A DNA stretch of 64,000 nucleotides from contig CBDBJL010000019.1 in the NCBI GenBank assembly GCA_965206365.1, positions 1-64,000 of the forward strand. Reading direction: 5' to 3'. Numbering within the stretch: the first letter of the stretch is position 1; each line of letters begins with the position of its first letter. A program made the translations under genes and the position numbers. Below are positions 9,552 to 19,136 of this stretch, piece by piece. The notes below the pieces were generated by a model. It ran no database searches. It was not told where the DNA came from and worked only from the letters and a program-made list of their open reading frames with translations. The DNA comes from CBDBJL01 sp965206365. GTDB lineage: Bacteria > Pseudomonadota > Alphaproteobacteria > JABAAW01 > JAHZMA01.

Positions 9552-10073
9552 ATGCTTACTCAAATAAAATATAATATTTATGGTATAGTTGCATTATTGC
9601 TATTAACCGCTTGTGGTGGCAATAATGTACCTGCTGGTGTGCAATGTCCAGAAATTTATATATTAAATAAAACAAATATTATTTCTAAAGCTGTGCCTGG
9701 GTTTGAGCGCACAGATCGAAAGCTTTATCAAGCCAATTTCACCTATTTAAAGGGTCGTTGTAAAATTGATCGTAAGCAGAGTAGAATTTTCCTTGAATAT
9801 GAATTTGAATTTATCAAAGACCAAAATGTTCAAGCGATTCCAACAGATTTTGCTGTTTTTGTAAGTTTATTGGATAAAGATAAGCAATTAATATTACGAG
9901 AAAAATTCTTTTATCACCCAAAAAAATGGAAAAAAAGGGATAAATTGCTGGTGACAGATCAAGTACAATTATCTTATCCGCACGAGGTTCAATATCCGCA
10001 ATATATTTATGTTGGTTTTGTTACGAGTAAAGCTGAATTACGAAAAAATTATGCTTCAGAGAATGATTTTTAA
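9552..10073 (+). CDS. Predicted lipoprotein of unknown function
   Basis: I do not recognise this family. The start at ATG 9552 gives a classical lipoprotein signal: a Lys, a hydrophobic stretch of about 11 residues and a lipobox LTAC with Cys at position 21, followed by GGNN. The mature part of about 150 residues is rich in beta-type and basic residues and has two further Cys, in VQCPE and GRCKID, that could form a disulfide. No enzyme motif is visible. An in-frame upstream ATG at 9504 would bury the signal peptide and is less likely. It stands alone between divergent ispH and rho. Confidence 0.7.
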   Translation: MLTQIKYNIYGIVALLLLTACGGNNVPAGVQCPEIYILNKTNIISKAVPGFERTDRKLYQANFTYLKGRCKIDRKQSRIFLEYEFEFIKDQNVQAIPTDFAVFVSLLDKDKQLILREKFFYHPKKWKKRDKLLVTDQVQLSYPHEVQYPQYIYVGFVTSKAELRKNYASENDF

Positions 10074-10082
10074 AATTAATAA

Positions 10083-10110
10083 TTGACAAAAATTAGTAAA
10101 CTTGTACTCT
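10083..10110 (+). promoter_or_regulatory. Candidate sigma-70 promoter in the rho leader
   Basis: A perfect -35 hexamer TTGACA sits at 10083-10088, followed 16 bases later by TACTCT, a weak -10. It would give rho a leader of roughly 135 bases. Long leaders allow Rho to control its own message in other bacteria, but I see no sequence proof of that here. The weak -10 keeps this tentative. Confidence 0.35.
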
Positions 10111-10253
10111 ATAAAAACTCTTTGCTATTTTTTGCAAAGTTCCTACCTATAGCAGATATTTTTTGCTTGCTAAGCGATCCATAAAATTATCTCAATCGTT
10201 AAATTTAATAAAATATCTTTTTTAAGGCACGATATTGTGAAGGTGTATTTTAG

Positions 10254-11510
10254 ATGCATTTAAGAGATTTAAAAAAAAAATCAACTCAAGAACTTTTTAC
10301 TCAAGCGGAAGAAATTTTTGTTGAAGATGCGAGCCAATTAAAACGTCAAGAGCTTATTTTTGCCATATTAAAGCAAATGGTTTCGCAAGATATTGCGATT
10401 TATGGTGAAGGTGTTTTAGAAATTTTGCAAGATGGTTTTGGTTTTCTCAGAAGTTCCGATTCAAATTATTTGGCGGGTCCGGATGATATTTATCTGAGTC
10501 CGAGCCAAATTAAAAGTTTGGGGTTACGTACAGGGGATACTGTTGATGGTGAGATTAGATCTCCCAAAAATGGTGAGCGTTATTTTGCCATGTTAAAAAT
10601 TAATCAGGTGAATTATGAGGATGTTGAAATTCTGCGCAAACGGATTAATTTTGATAATTTAACACCACTTTATCCTGAACAAAAATTAACAATGGAAGCG
10701 AAAAATTTTGCTCGCCATGATTTAACCACAAGAGTGATTGACGTGATCTCACCCATTGGCAAAGGACAACGAGCCTTGGTGGTTGCCCCTCCGCGCACCG
10801 GGAAAACAGTGATTATGCAAAATATAGCGCATGCAATTACCGATAATCATCCTGAAATCTATCTTATTGTGTTATTAATTGATGAACGCCCTGAAGAAGT
10901 TACGGATATGCAACGTTCGGTAAGGGGGGAAGTGGTAAGCTCAACATTTGACGAGTCTGCATCGCGCCATGTACAGGTAGCCGAAATGGTGATTGAAAAA
11001 GCGAAACGGTTGGTAGAACATAAACGTGATGTGGTAATTTTGTTAGATTCTATTACGCGTTTGGCACGGGCTTATAATACGGTTATTCCTAGTTCGGGTA
11101 AGGTTTTAACTGGCGGAGTGGATTCTAATGCTTTGCAACGACCGAAACGATTTTTTGGTGCTGCCCGTAATATTGAAGAAGGTGGTTCTTTAACAATTAT
11201 TTCTACGGCATTGATTGATACTGGTAGTCGGATGGATGAGGTGATTTTTGAAGAATTTAAGGGTACAGGTAATTCTGAAATTATTCTTGATCGGAAACTT
11301 GCTGACAAAAGAAGTTTTCCGGCCATTGATATTACCCATTCAGGTACACGTAAGGAAGAATTGCTGGTCGAAAAATCAATCTTATTGAAAATGTGGATGC
11401 TGAGAAGAATCCTAATGCCGATGGGAACGATTGATGGCATGGAATTTTTGCTTAGTAAATTAAAAGAATCGAAAACGAATAGTAATTTCTTTGATTCGAT
11501 GAATCAGTAA
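10254..11510 (+). CDS. rho: Transcription termination factor Rho
   Basis: Rho is the hexameric RNA helicase that ends untranslated transcripts. The 418 residues are standard: N-terminal Rho-N helices, an OSB/cold-shock RNA-binding domain from about residue 50 with DGFGFLRS, and the RecA-like motor with Walker A PPRTGKT at about residue 180. Then come LIDERPEEVTDM, the Q-loop region GVDSNALQRPKRFFGAARN and DTGSRMDEVIFEEFKGTGN. In many alphaproteobacteria rho follows hemJ directly; here 8.5 kb of opposite-strand genes lie between them. Confidence 0.97.
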   Translation: MHLRDLKKKSTQELFTQAEEIFVEDASQLKRQELIFAILKQMVSQDIAIYGEGVLEILQDGFGFLRSSDSNYLAGPDDIYLSPSQIKSLGLRTGDTVDGEIRSPKNGERYFAMLKINQVNYEDVEILRKRINFDNLTPLYPEQKLTMEAKNFARHDLTTRVIDVISPIGKGQRALVVAPPRTGKTVIMQNIAHAITDNHPEIYLIVLLIDERPEEVTDMQRSVRGEVVSSTFDESASRHVQVAEMVIEKAKRLVEHKRDVVILLDSITRLARAYNTVIPSSGKVLTGGVDSNALQRPKRFFGAARNIEEGGSLTIISTALIDTGSRMDEVIFEEFKGTGNSEIILDRKLADKRSFPAIDITHSGTRKEELLVEKSILLKMWMLRRILMPMGTIDGMEFLLSKLKESKTNSNFFDSMNQ

Positions 11511-11616
11511 CAATCTTCGGTTTTGATTAGGTGTGTAATATTTTTACAAGTATCCTTAAGAATCAAGAGAAATGGTGGTAGAGGTTTTATTCCGCTTGCA
11601 GAATTATTATGTTGGT

Positions 11617-13740
11617 TTATCTTGCAGAATCGTTCTTGTTTTTTGCGCTGTGAGTTTGGATAAAATTTGTAAAATCATGAAGATTGGTAATTGGGGTTAG
11701 ACATTGTTGCTTTTGGCAAATAACAATCTTTAGTGAGCCTGCATTATTTTCTGGGTTTTTTGTTACAATTTCATGCGAATGATAAAATTCTGGATTTTCA
11801 TAAAGAGGGGCAATCATAAAATCAGTAAGGGAAGATGTTAAAATTATGTTTCGAATCTGCGCCTTTTCTTCAGCATTGCCAGCAATTGCGAAGCTATAAA
11901 GATTTTGATTGCTAAGATAAGCATTTAATAATCCGCACATGGATGGGAAATCGTGGGTTAGTTTTTCCTTAAAGGTAGAAAAAATATTTTCAGCCAATTG
12001 TTGCCATTCTAAATTTCCAGTCGCCATGGCAAGGCGATAAAAACCTTTCGCTAGGATGGCATTTCCAGAAGGGGTAGGGTTATCTTGGGCAGTGATTGGA
12101 TAAGAAATGGTATAGCCAGCTTTTTCATTGCTAAATTGGTAGGCACCATTTTGATGGTTAAAATTATCTTTCACAAAATTTGCCCAAAGCAAAGCCTTTT
12201 CCAGAAATTTATTTTCGCCTGTGGAATTATAAAGAGTGAGTGCAGCCATGATCATATAGGCATAATCATCCAAATAGGCTTCAATATAGGCACGCCCATC
12301 CGCGAAGCAATGATAAAGCCCGGTTTGGTTATTTGACATTTTTTGGCAAATAAAAGTAAAGGCTTGGCAAGCCATTTGCAACCAAGGTTTATTTTGATAC
12401 CGATCTGAAGCTCGGCTAAGGGCAATAATCATAAGGGCGTTCCAATCGGTAAGAATTTTTTCATCACGGTTGGGTCTAATTCTTTGGGCGCGTTGCTTTG
12501 CTAAAATTTGCCTTGAAAGCGCAAAAGATGTTGCAGTTTCAGCTCTAAAAATTGGGGGTGATTTTTTTTCTGGTAAATTATGATTCGGTTGTGGAACGAT
12601 CATTTCCCCCAAACGATTTAAAATATTTGCTCCTTGAATTTCGCTTTCTGGGAAATTTCCTTCAGGGGTTACATGATAAAAATCTAAAAAAGATTTCGCA
12701 TCTTTTCCAAGCAAAGCTTCAATCTCTGTTTGTTGCCAAAGATAAAATTTTCCCTCAATATTTTCACTATCGGCATCTAAGGAAGAATAAAAACCGCCTG
12801 CAGAATCACGCATCTCGCTATTTAGCCAAGAAATCGTTTCGCTAATGCAAGATTGATAGACAGGGTTGTGGGGTTGATAATCTTGCAAGAAGCTAATGAG
12901 CAAAGCATTATCATAAAGCATTTTTTCAAAATGGGGGATCAGCCAAATATTATCGGTTGCGTAACGATAGAACCCACCACCGATATGATCAAATAATCCG
13001 CCCAGACAAATATTGTGAATACTAAGGTCAAGCCATTGAAAAATACTTTGCGAGTTTTTGTTATTGAATGTTGTTTTATCTGCGTAACGTGCTAGCAATT
13101 CAAATTGTTGGGTTTGCGGAAATTTAGGAGCCCCGCCAATACCTCCGTAAGTTAAATCACGATAATCAGCGAATTTCGTTACCATTGCATAAATTTGATC
13201 ATTGGCAAAAAAACTACCATCGCCAGATTCGATCTGATCAATTTTTTGAATAATATCGGTTAAAGCTTGTGCAGTTTGGAAAATATGGTCTGCTTGCTGA
13301 ACCCAACTTTGATAGATTGTGGTAAGAATTTTGATAAAACCAGGGTGATTGTAGTGATCATAGGGGGAGAAGTAGGTGCCACCCCAAAAAGGTTTGCCAT
13401 CGGGTGTGGTAAAAATTGTTAAGGGCCAGCCACCTTGAATGCCAAGGATTGATAAAGCGCGTTGATAGAGAATATCTAAGTTTGGATATTCTTCACGATC
13501 AATTTTTACACTGATGAAATTTTCATTCATTAGCTTTGCAATTTCTGGATTTTCAAAGGTTTCATGTGCCATAACATGGCACCAATGGCACGCTGAATAG
13601 CCGATTGATAAAATAATTGGGCGATTCATTTTTTGTGCCAGTGGAATTAGATTATCGCTCCATAATTGCCAATGCACCGGGTGGTGAGCATGTTGTTGTA
13701 AATAGAGATTGGAAGATTGGCTAAGGTTGTTTTTTAACAT
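11617..13740 (-). CDS. DUF255 / YyaL-type thioredoxin-domain protein
   Basis: A 707-residue cytosolic protein of the widely conserved YyaL/spermatogenesis-associated-20 family. The N-terminal 160 residues are a thioredoxin-like fold (DUF255) with a CHWC redox-type motif inside GYSACHWCHVM. The rest is an alpha/alpha-barrel resembling N-acylglucosamine epimerase-like and other six-hairpin proteins. Its biochemical role is not established. ATG at 13740 lies 20 bases inside the midA coding sequence, and midA in turn overlaps lgt, so lgt-midA-this gene form one coupled unit. It converges on rho with about 106 bp between. Confidence 0.9.
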   Translation of the reverse strand: MLKNNLSQSSNLYLQQHAHHPVHWQLWSDNLIPLAQKMNRPIILSIGYSACHWCHVMAHETFENPEIAKLMNENFISVKIDREEYPNLDILYQRALSILGIQGGWPLTIFTTPDGKPFWGGTYFSPYDHYNHPGFIKILTTIYQSWVQQADHIFQTAQALTDIIQKIDQIESGDGSFFANDQIYAMVTKFADYRDLTYGGIGGAPKFPQTQQFELLARYADKTTFNNKNSQSIFQWLDLSIHNICLGGLFDHIGGGFYRYATDNIWLIPHFEKMLYDNALLISFLQDYQPHNPVYQSCISETISWLNSEMRDSAGGFYSSLDADSENIEGKFYLWQQTEIEALLGKDAKSFLDFYHVTPEGNFPESEIQGANILNRLGEMIVPQPNHNLPEKKSPPIFRAETATSFALSRQILAKQRAQRIRPNRDEKILTDWNALMIIALSRASDRYQNKPWLQMACQAFTFICQKMSNNQTGLYHCFADGRAYIEAYLDDYAYMIMAALTLYNSTGENKFLEKALLWANFVKDNFNHQNGAYQFSNEKAGYTISYPITAQDNPTPSGNAILAKGFYRLAMATGNLEWQQLAENIFSTFKEKLTHDFPSMCGLLNAYLSNQNLYSFAIAGNAEEKAQIRNIILTSSLTDFMIAPLYENPEFYHSHEIVTKNPENNAGSLKIVICQKQQCLTPITNLHDFTNFIQTHSAKNKNDSAR

Positions 13741-14776
13741 TTGTAATGATCATAAATTTAAATAATTCGCCCATTTCATTTTTATCGGTTAAACGTTCAA
13801 GGGCTTGGTTAATATCATTTTTGCGTGTTGGGTTTTGGTGGCATAAAATTTTGGCGCGGGCTTTAATACCAAAATTTACTAAGAATTGTTCTTGAGTCAT
13901 AAAAGCTATTTTCAAAGGATAGCTTTGAAAAATATAATCGAGTACGGAAAAATTAACATGGGCTGTTAAATCTGCATTGCCAGGATCTGCCAAACTGTCT
14001 ACATATGTATGTTTAGATAAGGCTTGGAAGCTAGGTTGCTTGGTAATGGGTGAAGTTGTGCCATAATCGATCAGCAAAGCGATACCTTGGAATTGCGAGA
14101 GATGATTGGCTAATTGCTGAGAGAAATGAATTGCTTGAGGTGAAAATTCTAACCAGTCGCCATCTTGTTTTTTTAATTGTGGCACTGGCACTGGCAAGGG
14201 CAGAGAAATTTTTTGATAACAAAAATCTAAATCAGATTTTTCTTGATTATAAGTAATATAGGTTTCCAGCCAATCTTCCCCTTGGCGATATAATTGGCGC
14301 ACGGGCAGGGCATCTAGAAATTCATTTGCCAAAAAAATAATTTTTTTCTCAGGCAACGTATCTATAGTCTCATGGAAAGTTGGGGCATAACTATGCAATC
14401 GTTCTTGTTGTATTTTCCGTAGGTAAGGGCTGGTTTCAATCAGGTGGATTTCAGCAGCTTTGATAAAATTGGGGCAAATTTTTTCACCATGGCGAAGCAG
14501 ATCTAACATTAAACTACCACGCCCAGCTCCTGCTTCGACCAGAGCAAATTTTTCCATTTTCATTTCTTGCCAATGCCAAAGAATCCAAGCAATAATAATT
14601 TCACCAAAAAGCTGGCTTATCTCTGGTGCTGTGGTAAAATCACCTTTTTTGCCAAACATATCTCGTGATTGATAGTAGCCTTGCTTGGGGCGATTCAGGC
14701 AAAGTGCCATATAATGATCAAGACGTATCGGTTGTTTCGCACAATCTTGTTTTAATGATTCGATAAAATTAGGCAT
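13721..14776 (-). CDS. midA: SAM-dependent methyltransferase, MidA/NDUFAF7 family
   Basis: This 351-residue protein belongs to the DUF185 family. The mitochondrial member NDUFAF7 dimethylates an arginine on the NDUFS2 subunit during assembly of respiratory complex I. Visible features are the N-terminal GYYQ and GDFTTAPEISQLFGE segments and a SAM-binding loop VEAGAGRGSL at about residues 80-90. An NDUFS4-like complex I subunit lies at 25.5 kb in the same window, consistent with a complex I role. ATG at 14776 overlaps the lgt stop by one base, as TAATG. Confidence 0.9.
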   Translation of the reverse strand: MPNFIESLKQDCAKQPIRLDHYMALCLNRPKQGYYQSRDMFGKKGDFTTAPEISQLFGEIIIAWILWHWQEMKMEKFALVEAGAGRGSLMLDLLRHGEKICPNFIKAAEIHLIETSPYLRKIQQERLHSYAPTFHETIDTLPEKKIIFLANEFLDALPVRQLYRQGEDWLETYITYNQEKSDLDFCYQKISLPLPVPVPQLKKQDGDWLEFSPQAIHFSQQLANHLSQFQGIALLIDYGTTSPITKQPSFQALSKHTYVDSLADPGNADLTAHVNFSVLDYIFQSYPLKIAFMTQEQFLVNFGIKARAKILCHQNPTRKNDINQALERLTDKNEMGELFKFMIITNVKKQP

Positions 14777-15597
14777 TAGGATTTAGATTGGCTTAAGAAT
14801 TTGCGGAGAAATGAAGGTTTGGATAATAAGATCAGTAAAATTATTCCGAACAATAATTGTAGTAAGGATAGATATTGCCCACGACTTAAATCAAAATAAG
14901 CCAGCCCGATATGGGCATCGGGTTGGCGAAAACTTTCAACAAAAAATCGGATCAAGGCATAATTTATTAGAAATACACAGCTAAGCCAACCGGGTTTTTT
15001 CAGAATAAATGTATATTTCGCGAACATGAACAGGCAAAAATATAAAAAAATTCCTTCTAGGCCGGCTTCATAAAGCTGACTAGGATGGCGAGGTTGGGCA
15101 TCAATATGCGAAAAAATTACCCCCCAATTTCCATTTGTCGCTCGTCCCCATAATTCACCATTAATGAAATTAGAGATTCTGCCCAGGAAAAGCCCGATCG
15201 GGGCAACGATAACGGTAATATCCATAAAACTAAGAAAATTTAGGCGATATTTTCGGGAATAAAACCATAAAGCTATGGCAACACCGATCATACCACCATG
15301 AAATGCCATGCCACCCTGCCAAATATATAAAATTTGAACAGGATGGCTAAAATAATAAGAGGCATTGTAAAAACAAACATAACCGATCCGGCCACCTAGA
15401 ATCATTCCTAGTAACACCCAATTAAAAGATTCAATGATTTCTTGTTTTTGAAAAGGTTGGCTTTGCAACCGAGTAAGGTAACGTGCATTGGTAATTGCTA
15501 GGAACAAGCCACCCACATATGCCAAAGCATAATAATGAATTGCCAAAGGTCCGATCCGAAGTAATACGGGATCAAATTCGGGAAAAACATAAATCAT
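14776..15597 (-). CDS. lgt: Prolipoprotein diacylglyceryl transferase
   Basis: Lgt adds diacylglycerol to the lipobox cysteine of prolipoproteins in the inner membrane. The 273 residues show seven hydrophobic segments and the key motifs: HYYALAY near the N terminus, LGGRIGYV, HGGMIGV and the signature GRISNFINGELWGR with its catalytic Arg and Asn. It provides the step needed by lipoproteins in this window, including the one at 9.55 kb and MltA. It lies 37 bp downstream of thiQ on the same strand, so it may be read through from the thiamine operon. Confidence 0.95.
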   Translation of the reverse strand: MIYVFPEFDPVLLRIGPLAIHYYALAYVGGLFLAITNARYLTRLQSQPFQKQEIIESFNWVLLGMILGGRIGYVCFYNASYYFSHPVQILYIWQGGMAFHGGMIGVAIALWFYSRKYRLNFLSFMDITVIVAPIGLFLGRISNFINGELWGRATNGNWGVIFSHIDAQPRHPSQLYEAGLEGIFLYFCLFMFAKYTFILKKPGWLSCVFLINYALIRFFVESFRQPDAHIGLAYFDLSRGQYLSLLQLLFGIILLILLSKPSFLRKFLSQSKS

Positions 15598-15634
15598 ACT
15601 ATAGCTTTGCTCAGGCGATAGGTTATGTCAAATA

Positions 15635-16309
15635 TTATTTGATTTTTTCAAAATGATTTGTAGAAATAATTTCACCTGAATCAACGATTAACCAATGATC
15701 AACCATCTGAGTTAGCTCTTTATGATCATGGGATACGAGTAAAGTAATAAGGTTAAATTGGGTGGTGATCTTTGCTGTGATCGTAATGAGTTTTTGCCGC
15801 AATTTTTCATCTAAAGCAGAAAAAGGTTCGTCTAAAAGCAAAATTTTACATTGGTGGGTACGAATTTGTGCCAATATTCGCGCCAAAGCAGTTCGTTGTT
15901 TCTCGCCACCTGAAAGATTTTGCGGTAGATTAGAGGTGAGGTTTGTGAGTTGTAATTCGGCTAAAATTTCAGCAATGATCTGATTTTCTGGGTTTGATAA
16001 TTTACCGTTATTTTTGATCCCGATGGCAATATTTTGATAAACAGTAAGATGGGGAAATAAATTATATTCTTGAAATAAAAATGCCAAATTTCTCTCGGCG
16101 GGTTTCAGCATCGTGATATTTTTTTGATTATGGAAAATCATACCGGATTTTGGGTTATAAAAACCGGCAATTAACCCCAATAAAGTAGATTTACCACTTC
16201 CAGAAGCACCGGTAATAAGACTTAGTTTGCCAGAGTTGAACTGTGTCTTAAAATAGAATTGTTGACTGTTTTTAGGAAAACTGAAGCATAAATCATTGAT
16301 GGTGAGCAT
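15635..16309 (-). CDS. thiQ: Thiamine ABC transporter, ATP-binding protein
   Basis: ThiQ powers uptake of thiamine and its phosphates. The 224 residues carry the ABC ATPase set: Walker A TGASGSGKST at about residues 33-42, a Q-loop FLFQEYNLFPHL, the signature LSGGEKQR and Walker B ILLLDEPFSALD, followed by the SHDH switch. The start ATG at 16309 lies 17 bases inside the thiP coding sequence. Assignment to thiamine rests on the order thiB-thiP-thiQ and the upstream TPP riboswitch. Confidence 0.92.
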   Translation of the reverse strand: MLTINDLCFSFPKNSQQFYFKTQFNSGKLSLITGASGSGKSTLLGLIAGFYNPKSGMIFHNQKNITMLKPAERNLAFLFQEYNLFPHLTVYQNIAIGIKNNGKLSNPENQIIAEILAELQLTNLTSNLPQNLSGGEKQRTALARILAQIRTHQCKILLLDEPFSALDEKLRQKLITITAKITTQFNLITLLVSHDHKELTQMVDHWLIVDSGEIISTNHFEKIK

Positions 16310-17879
16310 AATATTGAATTCCTTTGAAAATCAGCAAATAGATCAGTAACATGAAGCTTGCCAACATAAAGGCCTCGTTTAGATGATAGCTATTCATTAA
16401 AGTAAAAATTAAAAAAGGTAAAGTGATCAAATCATCACCACCAAATAAGGCAATGCCACTGAGATCTCCAAAAGATAAGCAAAACACAAAGGATATTGCT
16501 AAACTTAAAGGTTCTTTTAATTGCGGAAAATCAATTAATTTCAGGCGTCTATAGCCGGAAAAATTTAACAAAGTGATGAGATGTTTTTGGTTATCATAAA
16601 TTTGGAAGGCAGGTGGGGCAATAATGCGTAGCATAATGGGCAATGCCATAAGCGCATTGATAATCACGACTAAAATCCAATGAGGAAGCCAATGAAAAGC
16701 TAGCCATAATCCAGTGGCCAATAGTAACGGAGGCATGATGAAGGTGGCATAACCAAAAAATAAAATTAACTCGCTAAAATTACGATAAGATTGTGCAGCG
16801 ATCACAAGTGATAGACATAAGATTAATGAGATTATGGTGCTAATGCTAGAAATCATGATGCTAGTGATGAGAGCTTGGGCAAAATAATGGGGCAAATGGA
16901 AATTTAAATTAGGGGGAATTACAACAGAGATTAGGGGGAGTAAAATCAAAATAATAAATAACATTGTGATACTATGATCAAATAATTTTACAGATAATTT
17001 ATCGCCGTCAAAACGGATTTTTTGCTGGAAATACGAATCATATTGTTGCCGAGAGGCTTTATGATCATGATGAATTGGGGCATGGGTAAGGGTATAAGTA
17101 AAATTTTGTTTCCGCAAAAAAATTGGCAATCCTAGGGCTAAGATGCAAAAAAATAATTGGATCATACCGAGTTGGGCGGCAAGAGTTAAATCGAAATCAT
17201 ATTTAATTGCCTGATAGATTGCGACTTCTAAGGTGTTAAAACGGGGTTTACCCCCTAAATTTAAAATAACGGTAAAGCTAAGCGTGCATAGGGTAAAAAT
17301 AATCCCACATAAGGGGATCAGGGTATGGCGCAATGCAGGATATTCTAAATGGAGCCAATAATCTTTATCGGTGAACTTTAATAATTTCGCGCTTTGCCAG
17401 TTTTCAATTGGAATTTCTTCAAGTTTCGCAATAAAAATAAACAGTGCTAAGGGTAAATTAAAGAAAATATGCCCAAGTAAGATTCCGACGATCCCATAAA
17501 GATAAGAGCTTCGTTTGATGCCTAATAGGTTGAATAGATCATTGAAAATTCCAGAGATGCCATGCAAATTTATTAAAGCAAAAACGATTAAAACACTAGG
17601 AAAAACAAAAATAAATAGACACAATATTTTGATCAAATGTCGCCAATAATAATATTGTCGAAATATAGCGCGCGCTATGGGTATGGCAAAGCCGATACTT
17701 AAAAAGGCAGAAATACTTGCTTGTAGCAAAGTAAATCCGATAATTTGTCTGAAATAAGTGTCGTGATAGAAATGAGTAAAATCACTGAGAGTGATTTGTG
17801 AAGTTGGAAGATAAATTAGGATACTAATAAAAATCGCCAATAAAAAACCTAGGCTTAAAGCGAGTGTAAAAATTCGCAT
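16293..17879 (-). CDS. thiP: Thiamine ABC transporter, permease
   Basis: ThiP is the membrane channel of the thiamine importer. The 528 residues form two homologous halves of about six transmembrane segments each, the fused-permease layout of ThiP and other FbpB-like permeases. Each half has a degenerate EAA-type cytoplasmic loop that would contact ThiQ. The gene lies 32 bp after thiB and overlaps thiQ by 17 bp. A central hydrophilic stretch around residues 265-305 separates the halves. Confidence 0.9.
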   Translation of the reverse strand: MRIFTLALSLGFLLAIFISILIYLPTSQITLSDFTHFYHDTYFRQIIGFTLLQASISAFLSIGFAIPIARAIFRQYYYWRHLIKILCLFIFVFPSVLIVFALINLHGISGIFNDLFNLLGIKRSSYLYGIVGILLGHIFFNLPLALFIFIAKLEEIPIENWQSAKLLKFTDKDYWLHLEYPALRHTLIPLCGIIFTLCTLSFTVILNLGGKPRFNTLEVAIYQAIKYDFDLTLAAQLGMIQLFFCILALGLPIFLRKQNFTYTLTHAPIHHDHKASRQQYDSYFQQKIRFDGDKLSVKLFDHSITMLFIILILLPLISVVIPPNLNFHLPHYFAQALITSIMISSISTIISLILCLSLVIAAQSYRNFSELILFFGYATFIMPPLLLATGLWLAFHWLPHWILVVIINALMALPIMLRIIAPPAFQIYDNQKHLITLLNFSGYRRLKLIDFPQLKEPLSLAISFVFCLSFGDLSGIALFGGDDLITLPFLIFTLMNSYHLNEAFMLASFMLLIYLLIFKGIQYYAHHQ

Positions 17880-17911
17880 TATAAGATCATAGCTTTTAAA
17901 TGAATTTTAAT

Positions 17912-18937
17912 TTATTTTGCATAAAGCCATCTTTTGGTCCAGGATTTTCGATTTTCATTAATTTCTTCATTGTTAAAAAGTAAAGTTTTCGTAGGGCGCG
18001 GTAAAGATTTGAATCTGCGAGGCAGTTCAATATTTTTTACCGCTGGATACATCCAGTTGGTTTGCGGAATATGTTTTTGAAAATCACGACTTAGCATAAA
18101 TTCTAAAAATTCATCTGCCAAGGCCTCATTTTGTGAATTTTTGATTTTGCCCGCCACTTCAATTTGCATGTAATGCCCTTCAGAAAAGCTTGTGGCGGCA
18201 TAAGAAGCATTATTCTCAATAATTGAATGATAGGCAGGCGAGGTTGTATAGCTTAGAACCATATCCGCCTCGCCTTTTAAAAATAACCCATAAGATGCTG
18301 ACCAATCTTTGCTATAAGTAACGATATTTTTATTTAATTTTTTCCAGATTTTTTTATCATTACTACGATAAAGTTTACGGATCCATAAGACCATGCCTAA
18401 TCCGGGGGTACTGGTACGCGGGTCTTGTAATAGCAATTTATACCTACTATTGATCAATTCTTCCATAGATCTAGGAGGATTAACGACACGATCTTTGTGA
18501 TAGATAAAGGCAAACCATCCATAGTCAAAGGGTAGAAAAAAATCATCATTCCATTGGACTGGTAAATCTAAAGTATCTAGAATTTTGGGTTTAACATTAT
18601 AAGTTGCAAAAAGCCCGGTGTTGCGCGCTTCAACAATTAAATTATTATCAATGCCTAAAATAAGATCAGCTTTGGTGGTTTTATTTTCAAATTTTAATCT
18701 TGTTAATAGTGAAACGCCATCATCAAAACTAATATATTTAATTGTGCAATTGCAGAATTTTTCAAATTCAATTTTTATTTTCGGGCCAGGCCCCCATCCA
18801 GAGGTAAAAGAAGAATATGTATAAATAATTAAATTTTTTTTCTCTAAAGGATCTATGGTGGTTTTTTTGGCTGCATATGCAGTAGAAATTTCGCTAATGA
18901 TCGTTAAAGATAATAGCATCAAGAGAATTTTTTTCAT
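17912..18937 (-). CDS. thiB: Thiamine ABC transporter, substrate-binding protein
   Basis: ThiB captures thiamine, thiamine phosphate and thiamine diphosphate in the periplasm. The 341 residues start with a Sec signal peptide (basic MKK, hydrophobic core, likely cleavage after AYA near residue 22). The mature part has the ThiB features YTYSSFTSGWGPGPKI, CNCTIKYISFDDG and TKADLILGIDNNL. ATG at 18937 lies just after a GGAG ribosome site that forms the 3' edge of the TPP riboswitch. It is the first gene of the thiBPQ unit. Confidence 0.94.
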   Translation of the reverse strand: MKKILLMLLSLTIISEISTAYAAKKTTIDPLEKKNLIIYTYSSFTSGWGPGPKIKIEFEKFCNCTIKYISFDDGVSLLTRLKFENKTTKADLILGIDNNLIVEARNTGLFATYNVKPKILDTLDLPVQWNDDFFLPFDYGWFAFIYHKDRVVNPPRSMEELINSRYKLLLQDPRTSTPGLGMVLWIRKLYRSNDKKIWKKLNKNIVTYSKDWSASYGLFLKGEADMVLSYTTSPAYHSIIENNASYAATSFSEGHYMQIEVAGKIKNSQNEALADEFLEFMLSRDFQKHIPQTNWMYPAVKNIELPRRFKSLPRPTKTLLFNNEEINENRKSWTKRWLYAK

Positions 18938-18949
18938 GATTTTTAAGCT

Positions 18950-19073
18950 CCTTTCCTCCGCTAGTGTTAACTAGTTCAGGTTCTGCGGGTTCGCTTGAGC
19001 GCAAGCATCTCAGCTGATGAGAATAATATGATCCGTTGCACCAAAAATTATTCTCAAAAGCACCCCGAGGGTT
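18950..19073 (-). promoter_or_regulatory. TPP riboswitch (THI element)
   Basis: On the minus strand the leader of thiB shows the conserved thiamine-diphosphate aptamer blocks in order: CTCGGGGTG (19061-19069), CTGAGATG (19006-19013), ACCCGCAGAACCTGA (18976-18990) and GTTAACACTAGCGGAGGAAAGG (about 18953-18974) at the 3' side. The thiB ribosome site GGAG lies at the 3' end of the aptamer, about 8 bases before the ATG. This fits translational control: bound TPP would hide the site and shut off thiamine import. No terminator with a U-run is visible between aptamer and gene. Confidence 0.94.
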
Positions 19074-19136
19074 AACGTAAGTTAGAAAGTTACTATAAAA
19101 TAGTGGCAATTTTTTGTCAAATGCTAGTTTTTATTA

